Program-made: the position numbers and the translations under genes
Shown here: positions 44,072 through 54,998 of the stretch, piece after piece
How the letters are laid out: each line of letters opens with the position of its first letter
How positions within the stretch are numbered: position 1 is the first letter of the stretch
Notes under the pieces: generated by a model
Told to the model about the DNA's origin: nothing
Database searches by the model: none
Seen by the model: only the letters and a program-made list of their open reading frames with translations
From: Favolaschia claudopus
Lineage: Eukaryota; Basidiomycota; Agaricomycetes; Agaricales; Mycenaceae
Assembly (NCBI GenBank): GCA_037176885.1
Contig: JAWWNJ010000024.1
Span: forward strand, 434,001-498,000
Direction of reading: 5' to 3'
DNA length: 64,000 bases

Positions 44072-45627
44072 ATGGACATCGAGGCTCCGCTGGTCGTCGA
44101 TAATGGAACTGGTGTATGTTTTTTCCATAACTATATAACTATTATTCATATCCTTCATCCAGTTCGTCAAAGTTGGCTACGCTGGCTCTAACTTCCCCGA
44201 ACATGGTGCACTCACCCTCTACATCGCATACAAACTGCCAATGGACTCACCAGCCCTGTAGTATTTGCCTCCGTCGTCGGCCGCCCCATACTACGCGCCG
44301 AGGAACGAGTAGGATCCGCCATCATTAAAGACATCATGGTCGGCGACGAGGCTGCGGAGAACAGAAATTACCTCCAGCTTACCCAACCAATGGAGCACGG
44401 TATCGTTCGGAATTGGGAAGACATGAAGCATCTGTGGGACTACACATTCGACGAGAAACTCAAAGTTAACCCGCAAGGGAAGAAGATTCTCCTCACCGAG
44501 CCGCCAATGAACCCAAAGGTCAATCGGCAGAAGATGTGTCAGGTCATGTTCGAGGAGTACGGTTTCGGTGGTGTCTACGTTGCGATTCAGGCTGTCTTGA
44601 CGCTGTATGCGCAAGGTGCGTAGACCGTTTGACTGCGCGTTGCGCTTCGGTGATGGATGATTGTGCACAGGTCTGACGACCGGTGTCGTTGTTGACTCGG
44701 GCGATGGTGTAACGCATATCGTTCCTGTGTACAGCGGCTTCGACCTCCCGCATTTGACGCGCCGACTCGACATCGCTGGGCGGGATGTGACGCGCTATCT
44801 GATTAAATTGCTCCTCATGCGTGGCTATGCTTTCAACCGAACGGCTGACTTTGAGACTGTCCGAGAAATCAAGGAAAAGTTGTGCTATGTCAGGTGCGTT
44901 TCGTTCGGGGTCCATGTAGCGTCCTTCATTGAGAATTCATCTAGTTATGATCTTGAAATGGACACACGGCTTTCCGAAGAGACCACTGTACTTGTTGAGA
45001 GTTACCAAGTGAGCTCTATTTCATTCTCTGTTTCGAATGCTTTAAAACTTCACGCAGTTACCAGACGGTCGCACAATCAAAGTCGGTTCCGAACGATTTG
45101 AGGCGCCAGAATGCATGTTCCAGCCCCATCTGGTCGACGTTGAGCAGCCTGGCGTAGCTGGTGCGTATACCTTCCTTCGAATGAATTTTCTATACTTACA
45201 AAATACCAAACACCCCAGAAATGCTCTTCCAAACAATACAAGCCGCAGCCGTCGATGTCCGCACCGAACTGTACAAACACATCGTTCTTTCTGGTGGATC
45301 CAGCATGTATCCCGGACTACCCAGTCGTCTTGAGAAGGAGATGAAACAACTATACCTCACTCGCGTCCTGAATGGCGATCCCACACGATTGAAGGTTCGC
45401 TTTCCGTACCTCTCGTGTTTAAATCAGTTGCATGGCTGAATATTGTACCAAAGAACTTCAAGATCAGGATCGAAGACCCCCCTCGTCGGAAACATATGGT
45501 CTTCCTCGGTGGTGCTGTCCTCGCCGATATCATGAAAGCCCGCGAGGACTTCTGGATATCTCGCGAAGAGTGGTTCGAGCAGGGTGCACGGTCGCTGGAC
45601 AAGCTCGGACGAGGAGAAAACAATTAG
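44072..45627 (+). CDS. ARP2: actin-related protein 2 (Arp2/3 complex)
   Basis: Nucleates branched actin filaments as part of the Arp2/3 complex at endocytic sites. Eight exons join in phase: 44072-44113, 44163-44205, 44262-44615, 44671-44893, 44945-45008, 45058-45160, 45219-45394 and 45454-45627, giving 392 residues. The actin fold is plain: [86 protein letters not shown]. The Arp2-specific [20 protein letters not shown] excludes actin and Arp3. Abp1, an Arp2/3 activator, is encoded at 2.7 kb. Confidence 0.95.
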
Positions 45628-45797
45628 TGTCGCGTACTTCACAAACCGACGATGTACATACTGTAAATTCTGTTTGCAATGGATCGGGTGGCCAGATCGT
45701 GTAAGAGTATTATGAATTAAATCTTTTATTATATTCTATGTAGTTTCCTCTACCCTAGATCTCCTTCCGCCCATTCCTGTTGTTTCCGTTTTAAATC

Positions 45798-47345
45798 TTA
45801 TTCCGCCTCCCAGAATCCAGTCCACGGCACCATCTCTCTAAATTCCTTCAGCTCTGTTCCACGTAAAATATCTTGTCCTTGTACAAGACGCAGCTCCCTC
45901 CCGCGCATCCGCTTGACCTTGCGCAGCGGATCGAGACCATCCTTCTCGTCGTCCGTCTGCGTCCGCTCGTCCTCGGGCAGCGTCTCAGCGTGAGTGTGCG
46001 TCAGCTGCAGCATAGCGTGAGTCTTGCTGAGCGCTTGCGATGCAGCGCGGGACACGCCCTCCGCGTCCTTTGGATTGAAATGTGCTAGCAGGAGGGCGGA
46101 GAAGAGGTCCCCGACGCCAGAAAAGTAGCCCGGGAGAAGCGGAACAATTTGGGCGTGTACAGCTGACTCGAGGAGGTTTGCCGTGTCTGTCGCATTTGTC
46201 GAGGCGGACGAGGAGATGCACAGAAGGTAGTCGGCGGGGTCATCATTCAATGTCGAGATTATGGAGGCGGGGAGCTTGCTCCGGAGCCAAGGCGCGAGAG
46301 GTATGGAGCTGATGACCACGTTCGGGACGCCGTATTGTTGATGCAGGATATGGAAGGCACGCCGCAGGGACGGGATGTCTGTCAGCTTCACATCGGTGAG
46401 AGTTCTATGATCCAAGACAGAGGTTGAGGATTGAACGGCTATTCGACCGGTAAGACGACGGAATTGACTCACTCTACTTCAAACCAATTGGGCGTGATGA
46501 TGGTGGATAGCGGGAGCATTCTGCGATAGACCGGGATAACGTCCGGGGCGACGTACAGACGCCCGGCATCACCCATGACCGCTGTTATTCATAAAATAAA
46601 TATGAATCGCGGGCTGTAAACAGAGTGAAGAGTCGCGGAACTTACGGTCCAGCAGATATATGAGATTCGGTCTCTCGGATTTGAGTTTGGTTACAAGATC
46701 CGCGACGACCTGGAGCCCCTCTGCGCCTGGGATATAGCCTGCCGCGCGAGTGTCGGCGTTGCAAGAAAAATCCAACCAACATCGGTAGAAAAAATTGCAA
46801 ACCTGTGAGCAATCGATCAGGGAGAAGTAACTCGTTGCGTTCCAGGCCTTGGAAAATCTCGCTTAGTTCAGTCGCAGTGGTTCGCGTGCCGCCGAATCGT
46901 CCGTAGCCTGAAGATTATCATTGAGATGAATCTGATTGGGCTGTCGAGTCGAGGGAATAGATGGTCTGCGTTAGAGGCGAGCGAAGTGCCAGTCGAGTCA
47001 TCTCTTTACTCGGTTCTATATCGAGAACCCGCGCGCGCGCTTCGTATGAGCGGCGAAGAGTGGTCCTGCATTGCTGGCCGCGTTCGTATGGCAAACCATC
47101 CACATAGTCGACTCCACGTCACTGGCAAGCAAAAAAAAAACTATCGCACCAGAATGATTTGAAAAATTGACGGTATTCACGACCTAGCATGTTGCATGAG
47201 TCGTTGTAACTCATATACGAGATGCATCGATTGAACAAACGCGTACATCAACATCGTAGCCGAGACATTGTAATGGGAACACCGCTGCTTTGCCTCCGAC
47301 GTAGCCAAAGACGACATGGGATTGGATGCTGAGAACGCGGCTCAT
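45798..47345 (-). CDS. BUD16: pyridoxal kinase (PdxK/Bud16)
   Basis: Phosphorylates pyridoxal and related B6 vitamers. Six exons join in phase: 47345-47247, 47183-47150, 46907-46803, 46738-46646, 46581-46473 and 46404-45798, giving 348 residues. Ribokinase-superfamily blocks are clear: [20 protein letters not shown] at the N-terminus, [61 protein letters not shown] and the anion-hole/catalytic [20 protein letters not shown]. Intron 2 (47149-46908) is 242 bp, four to five times the local norm. The gene is convergent with ARP2, with about 170 bp between stops. Confidence 0.94.
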
Positions 47346-47913
47346 AGAACAGGGTTGAGGCCGTTTATTAGATAAATCCAAGATGTTTGAAATGTCTAGA
47401 TGTAGAAGTGGATGAATGCAAGAGACAAGAAGTGGCAATCAAATTTGTTGACGAGTCGAGTCAAGTGATCGTTCCCCTTCGATTTCCTCACTGAGTCAAT
47501 TGCTCGCGAAGAGGTGCAGAAAAGCTCCAAATGACTGCAACTATCGTATCCTATATCGTATCATACCCGGTGCAACTCGATATACAACGAACATAGCAAA
47601 ATCCTTTCTGATTTAATTATCGATGATCTCGTCCGCATTCTATACAACACGTCTTGACATAATATCATGCCCACCCTCCTGTACCTCAGCAGATGAATTA
47701 CTTCGGAGGGCAGCCTAATGTTCACAGCTGACGGCCGATCTTGCGACATACGAGGGGTCTTCCTTGATATGTATCGGACGAAACATAGGCACCCCAATGT
47801 GCCAAGGCAGACGGAGCGCGCGCGATACTTGAGACGGAGAGACGGAGTTTGCACGGCCGAGATCTAGAGGAAGGTGGGCACTGGATTCGCTGCAGCACTC
47901 AGAAGAATCTGAC
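47346..47913. other. upstream of pyridoxal kinase; may hold a last exon of the BRCT-like gene
   Basis: On the minus strand a GTGAGT donor overlaps the TGA at 47914 of the BRCT-like gene. A CTAG acceptor lies about 55 bp further on, and the frame then stays open for about 40 codons. That spliced end is possible but has no conserved content to confirm it. Confidence 0.3.
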
Positions 47914-48940
47914 TCACTGGGCTTGAGAAGCGATCTCATTAGCATAAGTTTCGGCCACGTTAGAATTAGCGAGAGCGGCGGGACGACGACGGGGAAACGA
48001 CAGCTGAGGCAAAGTGGGAGTTCGATCGAGAGCAGTGAAGTCTATGCGGCGGGGGTTATGTTTTGTGGGATGCGAGGTCTCGTAGACATTGCGAGATGCG
48101 GGTTCGGCGAGTTCTATTGAAGACGTGGGCGGATACAAGATCTCGGTACGCGCAGGCGGAGTCGGAGTCGGAAAGAGAGGAGGCGGAGATGTGACGCGGG
48201 AGGAGCTGGGTATATCAGCAATAGACTGCGGGGAAGGCGCGAGGTGGAGGCGGGCGCGTTTGAGCGGACGGAGGTTGATATCAGTAGCAGAATCGTCGCG
48301 GTTTTCGGAGTCAAATGCGCGTTTGAGTGTAGGCAGCTTCGCGGCAGGTCTTGGAACTCGTTCAGCTGCACGAGGGTTGAGGGGTTCGATGGGCTTGCTA
48401 CTTGGTGCCAGTGGTGTACGAATCAGTAGATTCGGTTCGACTTCGAGCTTAGCAGGATCGAATTGATCTTGTGTAGGGTTACATCGAGTCAGCCAGAGCG
48501 GAGAGAATACCAAAATAAGCTGCATGTACCGTCGAGCAGAAATTTGGACACAGGAACAGCAAATTGTTCTGACACAGATTTTGATATCCACTTGGCATGG
48601 CGTACCTTGAACATGAACATATAGAGGATGCATAGTTGTTTGGCTCAGACTTACAATGAGAGACCTAGAAAGCAGTCTTTTTTGGCCGTTAAATTAGCTG
48701 GGACGCGACAAGTCGTTAGTGCTGGAACTCGCTCTTTAAGCCAAGGGTCATTGAGTCCGTCGCAGAAGAAGACATTGGCTTGATAGAATTCTTGCTTCGA
48801 AACAGTCAAAGAGCCACCATGCTTCACTGCAGTGTGGTGAATTTCAGTGTTCCGTCGAAGGAGTGGGATATACCCCAAGCAGAACGCAGAGAGGCATGTA
48901 CAGAAGGGCTGAAGCAGGCGAGAAGTCCGTTGAAGAGCAT
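47914..48940 (-). CDS. probable BRCT-domain protein (gene model incomplete)
   Basis: Starts at ATG 48940 with MLFNGLLACFSPS (exon to 48902). After a donor GTACATG, HGGSLTVSKQEFYQANVFFC and DGLNDPWLKE follow, then VRHAKWISKSVSEQFAVPVS, and after another intron a basic, Pro/Ser-rich tail (PLKRARLHLAPSPQ, FPRRRP). The hydrophobic strand, Gly-Gly turn and Trp-containing helix are the pattern of a single N-terminal BRCT domain, used in DNA repair or telomere proteins to bind phosphopeptides. I could not find a phase-consistent junction between DPWLKE and VRHAKWIS, and the true stop may lie further left. The BRCT reading is probable; the exact protein is not identified. It is divergent from the START gene, 162 bp apart. 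Confidence 0.5.
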
Positions 48941-49102
48941 TCGTTGTGGCTGGTGGTAAGAGGAAGAAGATCAATGTCACCCCAAAATCTTGAGTTGGAC
49001 TCGTGATCGTGAACTTGGACAGACTTGGACTTGCTCGGCGGCGCCCCACTCCCCACCGCCGCGTTCCGGTCCTTTGTATCGATCCTGGCATACTAATTGA
49101 AC

Positions 49103-52100
49103 ATGTCCGATGGCTCAAGGCCAGTACATCACAATCTACACCTTCGAATTGCTATAATTTGCGCTTTAGGCTACACCAGACCTGGTACAACGCTTTGAAC
49201 GATGCGGAAACCCACTTTCGCCAGCTTTTGACCTCGTCTTCCTCGGCGGAATGGAAGCGCTTGTCTGCGACCACCGACTCTCCTTCAAATAAGAAGGGAA
49301 AGGGACGAGCCTCCGCAATGCCCGAATTAGGTGACGTGGTCGTTCACCGCAAACCCAATAAAGCATCAGGCGGGGATGTATATCGACTAGTTCTCGATGT
49401 TCCTACTGGCGACGACTCGGTATCCTTGGAACCTTGGAAGTCGGTTCTAACAACGCCCGAACTTAGGCAGGAATGGGACCCTGCTGTCGAAGACGCGCAT
49501 TTGATCGAGACCTTTGACCATTCTACACGAATATGCAAAACGAACTTTACGCTGGGATGGCCTGCCAAGTGTGTATCCTAATGAATATGTTATCTTGCGT
49601 CAACTAATGTGTTTGAAGTCCCCGAGACTCAGTGACCATTGCTCGGTCCTTTCATGACGCTTCGACTTTCATTGACATCTCCACCTCCCTACCGCGCTCA
49701 GCGGACGAACCAGCGTATCTACGACCCTCACCCCCGTACGTTAGATCACATGTTACCCGTAAGTGAAACCCGTTGTCGCCTACAAACAATGTCGCCAACA
49801 TAACACACGCTTCGCAGTATTCGCTTGGTGTATTCAGCACCTAGCACCACCTCCCCAGCTACCTCCAACCCCGGGTGAACAACCCCAACGGAAGCGCACC
49901 TCCTCCGGTGGTCGACTTCGTATTACCTGCTTCTGGCAGCACGATCTTCGGACAGCCTGGAATATAGGATCCTCATCGTCCAACATTTTGCAACAACTCT
50001 CAACGATGGGCATAGGCTTGTTCAAGACGGTGATGAAACGGGGCTCTCGAATACCCAAGCTCACAGGGTACGGAAACGGGGTATCTATTGAACGCATTCG
50101 ATTCCAGATCGACAGGGAGGCACTCACTATTGACTACGCCATTATACCAGAAGAGGAAGAACATGTTGCCAGTGGACAGGGAATCGGCGAGCTACATGCA
50201 ATGCGAGAGCAACGGAGGCTGAAGCGCTCTATCGAATGCGTCTTACCGTCCGACGAGGGCTGGGATGTTCGAGTTTCGACCAAAGCATCCTCAGAAGAAG
50301 TTGAAAAACTTCCGTGGAACATGCGAGCTATACGGAGTAGCTCTTTTCCGGCCACAACAGTACAATCCTTACCACTGGATCAAATTGTTATCCGGTTAAC
50401 GCACGCGCCTCTCATCGACGAACATTCGCTCCTCAAAGTCAGAGTGGTCGTGGAGCGATCGGGGCCATCTTCCGGCCTACGACTCAATGGTCTACCTCAG
50501 ACCATACAGGAAATCGAGGAACGCGACCCTTCATCTTACTTCATTTCTCAACAAATTCTACAGGATGCATCCAGCACCGCTGATCTCAGTTTTGATACCA
50601 CTCCTTCAATACGCACAGGCAGCAGCAGTGTTGCCTCAACCTCCTCCAGCCCGTCAATACCTCGTCCACCGACGGAACGAACCGCTAACGCCGAAAAGTC
50701 AATCCTCTCGCGCGTTCGGAGGAACTACATTTATTTCTCGTCACTTCTCCAAGAGCCTGAAGCCAAATGGAGGCGAAGTCAGTTTAATTTGCTTTTCAAG
50801 CTCTGTTGTTGAAAGACGTTTCTTCAAAGCTACGGACGCCCGAGGGGTTTCAATAACCCAACTCGATTCGATTGACCCCACCTTGGTTGTCTACCGGGCA
50901 GAAGCGACTTTTGTCGGTGTCGGGTTATGGGATCTTTACAGCGCCGTTGTATCCCCCGGCGCCCAGATGAATTGGGACAAATCCCACGAGGATGCTGTTC
51001 TTCTGGAGGATGTCAACGATTTAACTGAGCTTTGGCACCTCAAGACCAAGCCAGCTTGGCCCGCGAAGTAATTCATTTCATCAGCCTCGGGGCGTAACTC
51101 AAATGATCTCTAGTGGTCGCGACTCGGTAGTTCTCAAGACCGTCTACAAATCGCCCTCAACCATCCACGTATTCTCATTCTCCGCCGATGACCCACACCT
51201 CTTCCCAAACATCCCTCCCGCGGATCCCAACGTCATTCGAACTCAAATTGATTTGCGCGGTTGGGCTATCGAGACACTTTCTCCGACTACAACATTATTG
51301 ACCCTCCTGGAACAGTCTGATCCGAAGGGCTGGACAAATAAAACATCGATTCCAACCTTGATGATCAACGCGCTCGCAGGTATCGGCGAATTCGCAATTA
51401 AGCACGGTGGGCCGCCAGTTGTTACACGGTTGGCTGGCGCGAAGACAAACGACATGCGCTATGACCATGATCGCTTGAGCTTCAAGGTGGAATACGAGGC
51501 GTCCGCAAGTCGACAGTCGTCGGACACGTCTACAAACTCAATCGGCTCTGCTGGCCTTCCAGTAATCGAGTGTGAGCTCCGATGCGACATGGATACTTGG
51601 GCGCCATCGTTGGACATTGTCGTTGACCCTCCACCGCAATCGATTTCGTGCCTCCGTCGACATCGACTGTCAACAGACGGCGGTGGCCTATGGCTAACCC
51701 TGACTCATGATGCCATGTTCGTCGATGACGAGCGGTTACTAGTCCTTGTTCGGCGTTCTCCTGGGAAGGAGAAAGGGCTGGTTATGATCAATGGCGCTAA
51801 AGTTAATGTCGATGTAGAAGAGCTGCAAGACAGTGAGATCAAGTCGCTTACAAAGCAGAAGCGCGTAAAGCCAGCTCGGATTCCGCTGGACCAACCGCCT
51901 GTTGTTGGTGTCATTCGAAGACGACGAGCGGAATGGGACGCAGATTCGGAAGAGTCTGCAAACTCCGACTCCAGTGCCCGCTCCATGGGCTGGGCCACTG
52001 CACCACGAATGTCGAGTCCCCTGGCGAGGTTTTTCACGTACGCTGTGGACCAAACAACCTCGACAACGCAACAGGCGATTGCTGCAATCTCCCCTGCTTC

Positions 52101-54689
52101 AGGTGATGCCGCTCCGTCGCCCTCGAAGCAGCCAATGCAATATGTGTTGGAGGCTCTCGCCTGGGTCCAGCAATCACACAACAACAACTCTTCTGAAGGC
52201 TGGTTGCCGCTGAATGACAAGGCATTGTCAATACGCCGTAAACTTTGCGCCGAGATTTCGCCCGTCATCCAGATTCACAAGGGCGAGAAGGTCATTGAAG
52301 GTGTCTCTGCGGAAGAATTGGCAGCCATTGTCACAGAGCCCGAATGCCGGAAGAAGTGGGATGAGCGGTTCGACTCGGCCACTGTGCTCGAGTCATATGG
52401 TGCCGACAGTCGGACGTCGTTCGTGGTGGCGAAGGCGGGCTTTCCGTTCCGTGACCGGGGATTCTATGTCGCCTCAATTCTTGCGCGCGCTCACGTCTCA
52501 CCTTCCAGAAGGCTCAACGGCGATGTTGCCGAGCAGTCGAACGGACCACGAAACGCCATCTTCTGTGTTTCGGCGTCGTTTAGTCCGGATTCTGCTGCCT
52601 CATTTTCGCCGGCGAAGTATAATCCATATGGGCTGCCTATTGGAAGAATTTTCGTGGATGCGTGGATCTTGGAAACCTTGGATCCATACACGAAGGAAAA
52701 TTATGCTATTCCATCGACGAGGTGCACGTACATGGTGGCTCTGGATTATGCAGGCTCGGTTCCTGCAGCCTTCAACTCAATGATCAATGCTTCCGCACCG
52801 CGCTCCATTCTATCCATAGAAGCGTACTTCAAGAGCATCTCGTCACTTCCAATCACGCGTTTACCGCCTGCCGGTCTCGTTGTCTCTGAGAAAGAGATGT
52901 CAACCCACGAGCCGTTTGCGGTGACATCGTGGAAGGTACGCCGACGCGACGAGCACCATGTACTCGCACATACAAAGTACCTCCCGGACGAACGGGTGTA
53001 TACCAGCACTATTCTTTTGACGACCCACGCGCTGCCAGTCCGGACACTTTCACCTTCGCCTTCGGCTTTGGCAGATCAGACTCCCCGACCGAGCAGGTTG
53101 CCGCTGAGTCCCTCAGACACGTTAGAGGGCCTGCCGAACTCGACGAGTGACAGCGCTCTCTCTTCTACTTCGACTGTTACCGGTCTCCCATCCATACCTT
53201 CCTCCACCTCACTCCAGTTGCCTATGCCATTGACGCGCGAACGGGCGGGATCAGCATCGAGCGTGACCAGCTCGCCCCGTAGCCAATCGACTGCGTCGAG
53301 CCCAAGCTCACGACCACGTACCGAATCAATGAAGGGACCCTTCCGCGAGCGCACCCTATCGACCACTTCGGAACTACGTGGACGCACATCCTCGGCATTC
53401 ACGATCAAAGGAGAGGTGCGCATGCCAACCGACTTGCTCGTAGCGGAGCTTGTGGTCGACTCGAAGCTGTATCCTGAAGGCTACAGTGTTGCGCTCCGTT
53501 CTCAGTTGCGGGCGGACGTTGCAGTTGGCGCCAAGCGGCAGTATATACCGCTGTCGACGACCGGGTCGGGCGGTGAGAGGACGCAGCATGACGCGCTTCC
53601 TCTTGCGATTACGATCCATACGATGCCTTCGTCGCCGCTACACTCTTCTGGTCTTCGAGCGGAGGCTCCAACGCGACACCTGCTGAAACTCACGCTCCCG
53701 ACCGCGCAATATCAAATTTCGACTGTGAAGGACCCATTGACGGACGAAATGAGGGGCGCACCGCCGAAACCTCCGTGGTTGTTGTCCCTTGATGAGGGCG
53801 GTGCGGTAGTCGAGATTGAGGTACGGCCTGGCGGGAAGAAGGGTAGTTCGGTGGTGGTCGTGGACGGCAAAGAGGTCCCTGTTGTCAATGAGAAGGAGGC
53901 ATTAACAACGCTCGGACGCGAGGAATTGCTTGATGACCGGATATCGAAGATGAGCGTGCTTTCACGGTGAGTAGGCGCAATTCTCTACCTGGTTGCTGTT
54001 AATAATGTTGGAATTTCAGGTCGCAAAACGAGCCCGAGATGCTGTCTGAGCAATTGAGCACCCCTGTTGCTGTAGCGGACAATTTACTGGATGCTGGCAC
54101 ATTATCAGCCGTTCCAGCGAGCGGAGAGAACTCGAAAGAATTACGGGAGAACAATAACGCCGAAGGCGCAGAAGAGACGGTTGGAACGGTGAATTAATCT
54201 GCATTTCGTATGTTGAGCTTGCTCGGACGCAACTGACGTTTTATTTAGCCACAGACGGACACTCCACCGCCAACCGCGGTGATTCAACAGACTGGTTCGA
54301 ACCGCCTTCTCGAATTCATGACGCGGTTGACGGGTTCGACGCCGACCGCTGGGTCGAGCCCAAGTTCTCCCAGTGCTACGTCAGTGTCACCCGGACGCAG
54401 CGGACGGAAGCTTCCTGGAGGACTGGCGGACATCGACGCACCGCACGAGCCCAGCACACGGACAACACCTGTGTACCCGTTGTCGACAGTGGTGATTATC
54501 GCACTCATAGCGTTTCTGATTGGGTCGCTGTTCCGGTCTCTGCTGTCGCCCGCTGACTTTATCTATGTCGTGAGAGAGCTAGGGGAAGACGAGGAAGCGA
54601 AAGGCTGGCGCGAGATCCGACGACTGATAGAGGTAAAGCGTCTTGCATGGGGATACGACGTACATCTCGCGTTGGTTCGACGACATTGA
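49103..54689 (+). CDS. very large START-domain protein with C-terminal membrane anchor
   Basis: Eight exons join in phase: 49103-49123, 49180-49568, 49619-49758, 49818-50777, 50830-51067, 51114-53966, 54020-54188, 54249-54689, giving 1736 residues. I see three START-like lipid-binding regions. The first (about 40-200) has PELRQEWDPAVEDAHLIETF and GWPANPRDSVTIARSF. The second (about 505-690) repeats the pattern: MNWDKSHEDAVLLEDVND, PAWPANGRDSVVLKTVYKSP. The third (about 945-1170) has GVSAEELAAIVTEPECRKKW, GFPFRDRGFYVASIL and YVALDY-type MVALDYAGSVPAAF. A Ser/Pro-rich region follows, then one transmembrane segment near 1666-1688 (LSTVVIIALIAFLIGSLF) and a short charged tail. This form suggests a tail-anchored lipid-transfer or lipid-sensing protein at an ER or contact-site membrane; that is inference. 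No characterised fungal orthologue comes to mind. Confidence 0.85.
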
Positions 54690-54998
54690 GAGCAGTAATC
54701 TACAGCGTATACTGTACATTGTAGTAGAGCGATATAATATGTGATTCAAACAGTCGGCGGGATCAGCAAATGCGAATCACCAAACGGTGCTGTGCCTAAT
54801 ACGGACTTGCTCGTACCCACCACCTACTCTTCCTTCTTTTCTTTTCTCCTCGTCCTGGCAGACCCTGTAGCCTCCCAGCAGCAGTCCAAATAACCCGATA
54901 ATCCCTGCCAGCCGATAGTGTATTTCTGGTTTTGACACCTGTCTCATTTGCCTCCGTTTTTCAAGGGAGCGCACTGCTCTTTCCTTCCCACCACCACC

